In this document: one piece after another, positions 7,612 to 15,828 of the stretch
Layout: each line of letters begins with the position of its first letter
Position numbering within the stretch: the stretch's first letter is position 1
Assembly: GCF_028994775.1 (NCBI RefSeq)
Contig: NZ_JAJQMN010000007.1
Coordinates: 186,001 to 250,000 of the forward strand
DNA: 64,000 nt
Direction of reading: 5' to 3'
Source: Promicromonospora iranensis
Lineage (GTDB): Bacteria; Actinomycetota; Actinomycetes; Actinomycetales; Cellulomonadaceae
Notes under the pieces: model-generated
What the model was told of the DNA's origin: nothing
The model's database searches: none
What the model saw: the letters and a program-made list of their open reading frames with translations, nothing else
Program-made: the position numbers and the translations under genes

Positions 7612-8730
7612 TCAGAAGGCCTGCGCCAGCAGGTCGGCGAACAGCGCGTCCGCGTCGACGTCCAGGCCGCGGGCCGTGAACCAGTCACACACGGTGCGGC
7701 AGTCCCGCAGCAGCACCTCGCTCGCGAACGGGTTGGACGCCAGGTCCACGACCTGCGGAAGATCGATGATGACCAGCCGCTCGCCGTCGGCCAGGATGTT
7801 GTACGGCGACAGGTCGCCGTGCGCGAAGCCGAGCCGAGCCAGCACGCCCATCCCGTCCGTCAGCTGCTCCCAGTACGACTCGAGCAGATCGCCCGACGGG
7901 CGTTCCCGGGTCAGTCGCGGTGCGGCGACGGCCTGGACACGGCCGGCCTCGTCGGCCACCTCGGTACCGATGAACTCCATCAGAACCTCGGTGCCGTCGA
8001 TCTGCACCGGATAGGGCACCGGTGCACCGGCCGACCAGAGATCGCGCAGGGCGACGAACTCGGCGTCGGCCCACTGGGTGGCCGAGACCGCGCGACCCCA
8101 CGCGGACTTGCGGTCCTCCATGGCGCGCTGGTCACGGGTGCGGCGCGTCCGGCGCCCCTCGGTGTACTCCGTGCCGCGGTGGAACTGCCCGTGCTCGAGG
8201 CTGCGGTACCGCTTGGCCACCAGGAGACAGCGCTCGGCGTGCTCCGCCGGCGCGTCGCCAGCAGAGGGGCCGCTGCCGGGCCCGCCCTCGGACGGCAGGA
8301 CCGCGCCCGGCGGTACCGCACGTTCCAGCAGGTACGCGTCCGCTTCCTTGCCGGTCTTGAGGATGCCGAGCTCGGTGTCGAGCGCGGCGTCCCGGGTGAC
8401 CACCCACCCGGGGACGGGATCGGGCCCACGCTGGCCCTTGGCGACGGATCGCCAGGTGGACCAGCGCTGCCCCGGTCCGGGCTTGGGGTCGACCTGGGTG
8501 GAGTCAGACGGGTCGGAGCCAGACCGGCCGGGATCGGCGTGCGCGAGACCGCTGTCGACGGCGTCTGCCCCGAGCGTGCTCGGGTGCGGTCCCTCCAGGT
8601 CCTCACGGCGGACCCGGGCGCGTCGGTCCGCGCGCAGCTCGTCAGCGGGCGGGCGGGTGCTGTACTGCTTGGTGCTCCTGTTCGGGGCGTGGACCAGGAG
8701 GCGCTTCGGTGCTTCGGGAAAACGGGGCAA
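7612..8730 (-). CDS. RIO1-like atypical serine kinase
   Basis: 372 residues from a TTG start. RIO motifs: ILKTGKEADAYLLER as the flexible loop and ATP site (about residue 127), invariant Lys in LLVAKRY, catalytic loop HGDLSPYNIL (about 302) and metal-binding IIDLPQVVD (about 320). The first 110 residues are charged and probably disordered. In archaea and eukaryotes RIO kinases assist ribosome maturation; the bacterial role is poorly defined. GGAG lies 7 bases from the TTG but inside a hairpin, and a 23-codon ORF ends 33 bases upstream, suggesting translational control. Confidence 0.85.
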   Translation of the reverse strand: MPRFPEAPKRLLVHAPNRSTKQYSTRPPADELRADRRARVRREDLEGPHPSTLGADAVDSGLAHADPGRSGSDPSDSTQVDPKPGPGQRWSTWRSVAKGQRGPDPVPGWVVTRDAALDTELGILKTGKEADAYLLERAVPPGAVLPSEGGPGSGPSAGDAPAEHAERCLLVAKRYRSLEHGQFHRGTEYTEGRRTRRTRDQRAMEDRKSAWGRAVSATQWADAEFVALRDLWSAGAPVPYPVQIDGTEVLMEFIGTEVADEAGRVQAVAAPRLTRERPSGDLLESYWEQLTDGMGVLARLGFAHGDLSPYNILADGERLVIIDLPQVVDLASNPFASEVLLRDCRTVCDWFTARGLDVDADALFADLLAQAF

Positions 8731-8733
8731 GAC

Positions 8734-8845
8734 AGTGCTCCTTGATGCTGGAGCACTACCGGGTCAGTTCCGGGTGCTCCTGATGGCAGTGGCGTCTGCT
8801 GCCGCGGAGGCAGCTGCGCGAACGACGTCGTCCATGACTGCCTCC
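8734..8845 (-). promoter_or_regulatory. Leader region with competing hairpins over the RIO kinase start
   Basis: On the minus strand three segments share one sequence: GGAGCAC (8774-8780, end of the leader ORF), its complement AGTGCTCC (8750-8757) and GGAGCACT (8734-8741), which contains the kinase Shine-Dalgarno. The middle segment can pair either with the first (helped by a CCGG/CCGG inner helix, loop AACTGAC with the leader stop) or with the third, hiding the ribosome site. The leader's own GGAGGCAG (8838-8845) is complementary to CTGCCTCC at 8806-8813. This resembles translational attenuation; pairing is by eye only. Confidence 0.5.
8764..8835 (-). CDS. Putative 23-residue leader peptide upstream of the RIO kinase
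   Basis: ATG at 8835 follows GGAAAGGAGG by five bases, one of the strongest ribosome-binding sites in the window. The product MDDVVRAAASAAADATAIR plus STRN ends in TGA at 8764, 33 bases before the TTG of the kinase. The final codons include AGG and CGG arginines. No homology is claimed. Its size, strong start and position over competing hairpins suggest its translation, rather than the peptide, is what matters. Confidence 0.5.
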   Translation of the reverse strand: MDDVVRAAASAAADATAIRSTRN

Positions 8846-9012
8846 TTTCCTGTCCGCACTCCCCGAGTGCCCGGCCCCGACCGTGTCGACCGGGGTCCTG
8901 TTACCTGTGTTGGCCGGTCATCAAGCCGCCTCGAAGTGCAGGCTCGGTGACCGTGCGACGAGCATGGCACGGCCGCGCGGCGGACCGCACCTGTTTTTTC
9001 CGCCAGCTCTGG

Positions 9013-11334
9013 TCAGCTCCAGGGCAGAGCGTTCTCTATCGACTCCCAGACCGAGTCGCGCACGTCCTCGGTGGTGTCCTGGACGCCCTGCTCGAGATCG
9101 TCCTGGATCTGCTCCCGCTGCTGCTCGAACGAGTCGCGCGCGTTCTGCGTCATCTGCTGGGCGTAGCCGACAGCGCCCTGCACGGCGATCACGATCACCC
9201 ACACCACGACGACGAGCCAGAACGGCCACGTACGTCCACCACGGCGCGTCCGAACCGCCCGGAAGAGGTTCACGAAGGCAGAGGTCACGATGCCGAGCAG
9301 CGGGATCGACAGCTCGGCCATGCGTGGCAGCCAGACCGGGTCGAGGCTGAGCGTCGACACCGCGAGGCCACCGAGCGCCGCGAACAGCGGCAGCCCGGCC
9401 GCGCTGGGCATCGCGTCGAAGCCGGGGACGAGACGCACCAGCTGGTAGAGCGCGAGGGCGAGCAGCACGCGCGGGACCCAGCCGATGATCGTCGCCACGA
9501 CGCCCAGGCCACCGCCGGAGCCGCGTTGGTCCCCGTCCTGGCTCTTGCTGCCCCGGCCGGTGTCGTTGCGGCCGGCACCGTCGTCGCGCCGAGGTGTCGG
9601 CCCGGCAGGCTGGGCCGGGGGCTGTGCGGGCGACTGCGGGGCGATCGGCTGCGTGCCCGTGGGAGACGTCGGCCGCTGCGCCGGGGCAGGGGTGGGCACC
9701 GGCGCGACGCGTGTGCCGGGCGCTGGGCCCGGGCGGAACGCGGGTGCCACCTGCGTGGCCTGCTGGTTCGTCACGGGTGCCATGCGCTGGGCGGGGTGGC
9801 TCGACTGTCGCCGGGGCGGGGGAGTCGCCGTCGGGCTGCCCGGGAGCGGCAGGCCGTGGCGCTGGCGGTAGGCGATCCAGCCGTCGAAGGTGTCCTGGTA
9901 GCCCTCGGGAGTGAACGCGGGAGCCCAGCGCATCGCCGCCCACAGGTAGTCCTTGATCTCGGCGGGCGCGCGCCCACCGGCCCGCTGCGGTCCGACGGCG
10001 GCCAGGTACGTGGAGATGACCTCTTCCGCGGCCCCGTCGAACCCGTCGGCGTGCACCTGGTGCAGGCGGCCCATGAGCTGCTGGTCGTAGACCAGGTTGG
10101 TGATGGGCTCGCCCTGTCGCACGGGGTTGCTCACGAGCACGCTGGTCGGTGCGACGGTGGCCGCGGCGGCCCCGCTGCCGGTGAGCACCTCGGTGACGAG
10201 GCCGCGCTCGATGGTCGTGACGCCCGCGGCGGCGAGCAGCGCAGGGTCCAGTGCGGCGCTGTCGGTCGCGAGCTGGGCCACGGTGCGGGACAGGTTGTGC
10301 AGCGGCGGGCGGTCCTCGGGCTGGTGCCGGGTCATGGCCAGGACGAGCGGGAGCAGCCGCTGGTCGACCGGTCCGACGTCGGCCGCGGTCAGGTCGCGCC
10401 CCGCGAAGTTGAGGTCGTTGGGCAGCACGCCCGTGGCGAGGAAGATCAGCAGCAGGCCGAGGCTGTAGACGTCGGAGCGGGCGTGCGGCTTGCGCACGAA
10501 CAGCTCGGGCGCCATGTACGAGATGGTGCCGGCGGCGTGCGTCGAGGTGGTGGTGCCGTGCCCCTTGGCGATGCCGAGGTCGATGAGTACGTACCGGTCG
10601 GGTGCGGCGATGATGTTGGCCGGCTTCACGTCCCGGTGCAGGAAGTGCTCCTCCTGGAGCACCGCGAGGGCGTCGAGCACGTCGTCGGCCACCCGCAGCA
10701 CGTCCCGCAACGGCAGCGGCCCGTCCGTGGCCACCCGCTGGGCCAGGGTGGGACCTGGTACGAGCTCCATGGCGAACCACGGCGTCGGCGACTGCAGGTC
10801 GGCCGTGACGAGCCGGGGGAACCCGCGTCCGCCCAGCCGCTCCAGCAGCGCTGCCTCGCCGACGAACCGGTCCAGCGAGCCGGACTCGGAGTTGGTGAGC
10901 ACCTTGAGGGCCACCTCGCCGCCCGGGCCCATGGCCCGGTAGACGTGCGCGAAGCCGCCGTGGCCGAGCGAGCCGACGAGCTGGAACGGGCCGAGGACCT
11001 CACCGGTGGCCGGGATGCGCTGGGCGGTCCCGTGCCCGGCACCTGCGTGCCCGGAACCCTGCCCGGCGGTGCCCTGCCCCGTACGGGAACCAGCAGCGCC
11101 AGATCCGGCCGAGGGTGACCCGACGGCGTGCGACCCGGCTGTGTGACCAGCTCCCGAGGGCTGCACGACCTGCGTCGGCGCCGTCGGCGGTGGCGCCATC
11201 ATCGTCGGCGCGGCGTGCGGCGGCGTCATCCGCGTGGGCGCCGGCGGCGGAGGGACGGAAGCGGTGTGATCGCCACCCCGGGCCGGTGGGCCGGCGGGGT
11301 GTGCGGCCGTCGTGCGGGTGGTCTCGTCGGACAA
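9013..11334 (-). CDS. Membrane-anchored Ser/Thr protein kinase with C-terminal coiled-coil module
   Basis: 773 residues, TTG start behind GAGGAG. Residues 1-110 are Pro/Thr/Gly-rich; the Hanks kinase domain spans about 115-375 (glycine loop GHGGFAH, Lys144, HRDVKPAN with Asp235, DLG at 252-254 instead of DFG, SYMAPE). A Pro-rich linker leads to about four hydrophobic segments (610-725) and a 48-residue amphipathic acidic helix. This C-terminal half is paralogous to that of the upstream gene at 11436 (shared YQLVRL(V/I)PGFD(A/V)MP). No PASTA repeats, so not a PknB orthologue. Likely second gene of that operon. Confidence 0.9.
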   Translation of the reverse strand: MSDETTRTTAAHPAGPPARGGDHTASVPPPPAPTRMTPPHAAPTMMAPPPTAPTQVVQPSGAGHTAGSHAVGSPSAGSGAAGSRTGQGTAGQGSGHAGAGHGTAQRIPATGEVLGPFQLVGSLGHGGFAHVYRAMGPGGEVALKVLTNSESGSLDRFVGEAALLERLGGRGFPRLVTADLQSPTPWFAMELVPGPTLAQRVATDGPLPLRDVLRVADDVLDALAVLQEEHFLHRDVKPANIIAAPDRYVLIDLGIAKGHGTTTSTHAAGTISYMAPELFVRKPHARSDVYSLGLLLIFLATGVLPNDLNFAGRDLTAADVGPVDQRLLPLVLAMTRHQPEDRPPLHNLSRTVAQLATDSAALDPALLAAAGVTTIERGLVTEVLTGSGAAAATVAPTSVLVSNPVRQGEPITNLVYDQQLMGRLHQVHADGFDGAAEEVISTYLAAVGPQRAGGRAPAEIKDYLWAAMRWAPAFTPEGYQDTFDGWIAYRQRHGLPLPGSPTATPPPRRQSSHPAQRMAPVTNQQATQVAPAFRPGPAPGTRVAPVPTPAPAQRPTSPTGTQPIAPQSPAQPPAQPAGPTPRRDDGAGRNDTGRGSKSQDGDQRGSGGGLGVVATIIGWVPRVLLALALYQLVRLVPGFDAMPSAAGLPLFAALGGLAVSTLSLDPVWLPRMAELSIPLLGIVTSAFVNLFRAVRTRRGGRTWPFWLVVVVWVIVIAVQGAVGYAQQMTQNARDSFEQQREQIQDDLEQGVQDTTEDVRDSVWESIENALPWS

Positions 11335-11435
11335 GCAAGGACTCCTCAGCAGGGCGCCGGAACTACCGGCTGGACCAGAGAAAATCTATCAGCGACCCGC
11401 CGCGCCGTTCCGCAAGGAGCCCAAGCTGTGACGTG

Positions 11436-12716
11436 TTAGCCGTTCCCGCCGGGCAGGGCGTCCTCGAGCTGCTCGGTCGCGTTCTGCCTGGCGTCCTCCA
11501 CGCCCTGCTCGACCTCCTTCTCGACCGATTCCCGGGCGTCCTGCTTCGCGTCCTCGACGCTCTCGTCCACCGAGTTCTGGACGTCCTGCTGGATGTTCGC
11601 GGTCGCGTCCTGGGCGTACCCGACGATGCCGCCGACGGCGAACACCACGATCCAGGCGATGATCGCGAGCCCGTAGGGCCAGACCGCGAGCGACGTGTTC
11701 AGCGAACGGATCGTGTTGAGGATCCCGGCGAGCGCGATACCGAGCGCCGGGATCGTCAGGTTGGCTGCCTGGTCGGACCACTCGGGGTTGAGGTTGAGCA
11801 TGCCGAGCACACCGTCGCCGATGCCGCGGAACAGCGGGAACTGCGAGACGTCGGGCATGACGTCGAACCCGGGGATCAGCCGGACGAGCTGATAGACGCT
11901 CAGCGCGAGCAGGATCCGGGGGATCCACGCCAGGATCGCGCCCGCTGCCGAGCCACCACCGGGGGAGTCGGCGTCCCGGCCCCGCTCCCGGCGCGGCGCC
12001 GGCGGCTGGGGTGCCTGGGCGCCGTAGCCCTGGTCGAAGGGTGCCTGGCTACCCGGCAGCTGCCCCGGCTGGTGCTGACCCGGCTGACCGTAGCCAGGCT
12101 GGCCGTAGCTGGGCTGCTGGCCGTAGCCAGGCTGCTGGCCGTAGGGAGCCTGCGTCGGCTGTCCGTAGGCGGCCTGGCCCTGCCCCTGCCCGTAGCCCGG
12201 ATCGCCCGGGAACGCGCCCGGCGCATGCGCCTGCGTGGGCTGTGCGGTCTCGTACGGGCGGTACGGCCGGGCGGGTGGCGGCGTGGCGGCCCGGTAGTCC
12301 CGCCCCGGGTCGGCGCCCTGCTGGGGCACTCCCGACGGCGGCAGCACCTGTGTCTGGTCGCCGTACCCCGCGTTGCCCTGCGGAGCGCCGCCCAGGGGTG
12401 CGCCCGACGGCGGCATGACCTGCGTGTGGTCCCCGTACCCCGTGTTGCCCTGGGGTGTGCCGGCCGGGGGCATCATCTGCGTCCGGTCGCCGGAGCCCGC
12501 GCCGCCCTGACCAGGCCATCCTGTCTGTCCTGGACGGCCCGCCTGCCCGCCCTGCCCGGGAACCTGGTCGTCCTGGACCGCGTCCATCCGCTGCGTGGAG
12601 GCATACGATGACGGAGCGCCCGGCTGCGTACCCGGGCGACCCGGGCGAGCGGGCGGCCGCTGGACCTGCGTGGGGTCGTCCGCCGGAGGAATTCGGCGGG
12701 TGGGCTCGTCGGACAC
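11436..12716 (-). CDS. Pro/Gln-rich membrane protein, probable kinase partner or substrate
   Basis: 426 residues, GTG start seven bases after GAGGAG. Residues 1-250 are disordered, with a recurring T(Q/R)xxPP-like motif (PTRRIPP, PTQVQRPP, RTQMMPP, HTQVMPP, QTQVLPP) and then Tyr/Gly/Gln repeats (GYGQQP). Residues 256-370 hold four hydrophobic segments and 370-426 a long acidic amphipathic helix; both align by eye with the end of the kinase downstream. Start VSDEPTR also mirrors the kinase start MSDETTR. The Thr motifs could be phosphorylation sites of the neighbouring kinase (inference). Function unknown. Confidence 0.7.
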   Translation of the reverse strand: MSDEPTRRIPPADDPTQVQRPPARPGRPGTQPGAPSSYASTQRMDAVQDDQVPGQGGQAGRPGQTGWPGQGGAGSGDRTQMMPPAGTPQGNTGYGDHTQVMPPSGAPLGGAPQGNAGYGDQTQVLPPSGVPQQGADPGRDYRAATPPPARPYRPYETAQPTQAHAPGAFPGDPGYGQGQGQAAYGQPTQAPYGQQPGYGQQPSYGQPGYGQPGQHQPGQLPGSQAPFDQGYGAQAPQPPAPRRERGRDADSPGGGSAAGAILAWIPRILLALSVYQLVRLIPGFDVMPDVSQFPLFRGIGDGVLGMLNLNPEWSDQAANLTIPALGIALAGILNTIRSLNTSLAVWPYGLAIIAWIVVFAVGGIVGYAQDATANIQQDVQNSVDESVEDAKQDARESVEKEVEQGVEDARQNATEQLEDALPGGNG

Positions 12717-12882
12717 GCGGAGGCTCCTCGGTTGTGGTCCCGGTTTCGACACCTGTTTGCGCGTGAACCTACCAGGTGGGGTGAATGCCCCGTTGGGCTG
12801 GCCAGGCGGGCGAACATGTCCGACCCTTGCTTCGGGGGCGAACCACGCGATGCCGCCTACCCAGGAACTTCGGAGGAAACGC

Positions 12883-14853
12883 ATGAGCTCTGACACCGTG
12901 CCCCGCTGGCCTCGGATCGACGCGATCGTCCGGGAAGACGGTTCCGGCGAGGTGACGATCGACGGGACGTTCCATCCCATCACCACGGGCAGCCTGGAAG
13001 AGGCGCGGGTGGAGGTGCTGCGCCGGGTGACGGAGAACGCCGCGAAGGTCGGCCGGCCCGTGCGCGCGTCCGCGACCGGGCCGGAGGGACTGTGGAACCT
13101 GATCGTGCACCCGGACGGGACGGTGGTGCCGGAGGAGGACGAGCTCGCGCCGCCGTCGACCCCGACGCCGCAGACGCCCGACGCGGTGCCCGGCTCCGCA
13201 CCGGCCACGACGCACGGCGGGATGCCCGGCGGAGCGCCGGAGGCCACGCCGGGTGCGACATCGAGCCCGACGTCGGCACCGGGACCGGTGTTCGAAGGCA
13301 CGCCGGTGGTGGACCTGCCTCCCCGCAGTGAGCAGGCCGACCCGTTCGGTTCGGCGGACCCGCTCGACACGACGCATCCGGCCGGCACGACCGGAGTGCC
13401 AGGCACGAACGGAGCGCCAGGCAGCACCGGTGGCGCGGGTGCGGGCTCCGACCCGCTCGCGTCCGCGGTCGAGATCGACCCGGAGGACACGGTGCGGCGC
13501 GTGCCGCGAACGCCCGCGGCGCCGGACGCCGGGGAACCGGGCTCCGCAACACCCGACTCCGCGACGCGCGACTCCGCCACACCCGGTCCTGCGACGACCG
13601 GCTCAGCGACACTCGGGTACACCTCGTCCGGATCCGCGACCGCCTACGCGCCGAACGGTGCCACGCCCGAGGCCGACGGCGGCTCCCCGGTCGCCGACTG
13701 GGTGCGCGAGAACGCGTCGGACGACACCCGGATCCGGCCGGCGGCAGGCGAGCCCGGCGGCATGCCGATCGGTACGCCGGGCAGCACCATGAGCGGCGCG
13801 CCGGGCGGCCTGGCGACCCCCGTGTCCGGACCGGTCGACGCGGTGCCGACCGCTGGATACAGCGGCGGCGGTCTGTCCGCGCCGCCGTCGGACCCGACGC
13901 CGGTGACCGACGGGGACGCACCGCGCTCCCGGCGTGAGGCGCGTCAGTCGTTCCTGACGCACCAGCAGGACGAGGACCCGGCCACGCGTGGTTTCCGCGG
14001 GATGCTCACCAAGGTCGGTATCCGGGTGGGGCCGAGCGAGTCGGAACGGGCCGAGCGCGCCGACGAGCGCGCCGTCAGCCAGCACTGGCCCGGGCCACGC
14101 ACCATCTCGATCGTGAACGGCAAGGGCGGCGCCGGAAAGACGCCGTCGACGGTGCTGCTCGCGGCGGTCTTCGCGCAGTTCGGTGGTGCGGGCGTCGTGA
14201 CGTGGGACAACAACCAGACGCGCGGCACGCTGGGCTGGCGCACGGAGCAGGGGCCGCACGAGGCCACGCTGCTGGACCTGCTGCCGCAGGCGGACCGCCT
14301 CCTGGGCCCGTCGGCGCAGGCCGCCGACCTGGCACGGTACGTGCACCACCAGACTCGCGACCGGTTCGACGTGCTGCGGTCCAAGCCGATCGCCATGGCG
14401 AACGAGCAGCGGATCGAGCCGCGGGACGTGGACGCCATCCACTCCGTGCTGTCGAAGTACTACCGGATGATCCTGATCGACTCCGGCAACGACGAGTCCG
14501 ATCCCATGTGGCAGCGCATGATCGACCTGACCGACCAGCTCGTGGTGGCCACCACGACGCGCGACGACCACGCGGAGGCTGGTGCGCTGCTCCTGGAGGC
14601 ACTCTCGACCCGGGACGGCCGGTCGGCGTACCTGGCGCAGCAGGCGGTCGTGGTGGTGAGTCAGGCCGACCAGAAGGAGCCCGCGAGCGAGCTGGAGAAG
14701 GTCGCCGACGGGTACCGGTCGCTGGCCCGTGAGGTGGTCACCATCCCGTTCGACCCCGCGATGGTCGACGGTCACCTGCGGTACGGCGCGCTGCGCACGG
14801 ACACCCGGCGGGCCTGGCTCAAGGCGGGGGCTGCGGTGGCCGGCGGCCTGTGA
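12883..14853 (+). CDS. MinD/ParA-like ATPase with long N-terminal extension
   Basis: 656 residues; ATG six bases after GGAGG. Residues 1-85 form a small unknown domain (WPRIDAIVREDGSGEVTIDG), 85-380 a Pro/Gly/Thr-rich low-complexity linker with repeated SATPDSAT-like units, and about 400-656 a SIMIBI ATPase with deviant Walker A NGKGGAGKTPS, a switch II region at LIDSGNDESDP and VVVVSQADQ. Proline follows GKT where most MinD/ParA proteins have Thr. Such ATPases position proteins on membranes or serve type VII-like secretion. It diverges from the kinase operon (166-bp gap), pointing to a joint role. Confidence 0.8.
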   Translation: MSSDTVPRWPRIDAIVREDGSGEVTIDGTFHPITTGSLEEARVEVLRRVTENAAKVGRPVRASATGPEGLWNLIVHPDGTVVPEEDELAPPSTPTPQTPDAVPGSAPATTHGGMPGGAPEATPGATSSPTSAPGPVFEGTPVVDLPPRSEQADPFGSADPLDTTHPAGTTGVPGTNGAPGSTGGAGAGSDPLASAVEIDPEDTVRRVPRTPAAPDAGEPGSATPDSATRDSATPGPATTGSATLGYTSSGSATAYAPNGATPEADGGSPVADWVRENASDDTRIRPAAGEPGGMPIGTPGSTMSGAPGGLATPVSGPVDAVPTAGYSGGGLSAPPSDPTPVTDGDAPRSRREARQSFLTHQQDEDPATRGFRGMLTKVGIRVGPSESERAERADERAVSQHWPGPRTISIVNGKGGAGKTPSTVLLAAVFAQFGGAGVVTWDNNQTRGTLGWRTEQGPHEATLLDLLPQADRLLGPSAQAADLARYVHHQTRDRFDVLRSKPIAMANEQRIEPRDVDAIHSVLSKYYRMILIDSGNDESDPMWQRMIDLTDQLVVATTTRDDHAEAGALLLEALSTRDGRSAYLAQQAVVVVSQADQKEPASELEKVADGYRSLAREVVTIPFDPAMVDGHLRYGALRTDTRRAWLKAGAAVAGGL

Positions 14854-14937
14854 CCGACCGACGTCGCGGTTCCTGTGCGAGTGGGTGCCATTCGTCGGAT
14901 GCTGGACGTGCCGATCGACGTCGACAGGGAGTTGCAC

Positions 14938-15828
14938 ATGTCGGACCAGACCACGCCACAGGACCCCACCACCCAGCAGCCGCAACCGGAGCAGCCGGCC
15001 GACGACCTGCAGCCGCCGGGCCGCACGGGTGACATGTCGCAGGAGCCCGACCACGGAGAATCCACCTATGAGGGGTCCGGCCGGCTGGACGGTAAGCGGG
15101 CGCTGATCACGGGCGGCGACTCCGGGATCGGGCGTGCCGTCGCGATCGCCTTCGCGCGCGAGGGCGCCGACGTCGCGATCTCCTACCTGCCCGAGGAGGA
15201 ACCGGATGCGCGGACGACGGCGCGCTGGGTCGAGGACGCGGGCCGTAAGGCAGTGCTGCTCCCCGGTGACATCCGGGACGAGGAGTTCTGCGGACGGCTC
15301 GTCGCCGACGCGGTGGACGGCCTCGGGGGCCTGGACATCCTCGTGAACAACGCCGCGTACCAGATGTCCCAGGACGACGGGCTGCGCGGCATCACGACCG
15401 ACCAGCTCGACCGGGTGCTGAAGACCAACGTCTACGCGCTGTTCTGGATCACCAGGGCGGCGCTGGACCACCTGCCGGAGGGCGGGACGATCATCAACAC
15501 GACGTCCGTCCAGGCGTTCGAACCGAGTCCCCAGCTGCTCGACTACGCCACGACGAAGGCCGCGATCCTCAACTTCACGAAGGGGCTGGCGCAACAGCTG
15601 GCACCCGAAGGCATCCGTGTCAACGCGGTGGCGCCTGGACCGATCTGGACACCGCTCATCCCTGCCACGCTGCCTGACAGCAAGGTGGAGCAGTTCGGCG
15701 CCGACACGCCGTTGGGCCGCGCCGGCCAGCCCGCCGAGCTGGCGCCGGCGTACGTGTTCTTCGCCTCCCAGGAGTCGAGCTACATCACCGGCGACCGCAT
15801 CGGGGTGACAGGCGGCCGGCTGCTGTAG
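14938..15828 (+). CDS. SDR-family oxidoreductase (general-stress type)
   Basis: 296 residues. The first 45 residues are Gln/Pro-rich, then a classical Rossmann fold: TGGDSGIGRA cofactor loop, VNNAA, catalytic Ser in NTTSVQAF and YATTK, and GPIWTPL. This architecture is that of the YhdF/YdaD group of stress-linked short-chain dehydrogenases. ATG 14938 follows AGGGAG by six bases, better than the upstream GTG. Stop abuts the stop of the convergent membrane gene with no gap. Substrate unknown. Confidence 0.9.
   Translation: MSDQTTPQDPTTQQPQPEQPADDLQPPGRTGDMSQEPDHGESTYEGSGRLDGKRALITGGDSGIGRAVAIAFAREGADVAISYLPEEEPDARTTARWVEDAGRKAVLLPGDIRDEEFCGRLVADAVDGLGGLDILVNNAAYQMSQDDGLRGITTDQLDRVLKTNVYALFWITRAALDHLPEGGTIINTTSVQAFEPSPQLLDYATTKAAILNFTKGLAQQLAPEGIRVNAVAPGPIWTPLIPATLPDSKVEQFGADTPLGRAGQPAELAPAYVFFASQESSYITGDRIGVTGGRLL

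Noticed and set aside
9013-11334. PknB-type kinase of cell-wall control
   Set aside because: There are no PASTA repeats and no division or cell-wall genes nearby; the C-terminal half is a different membrane module.
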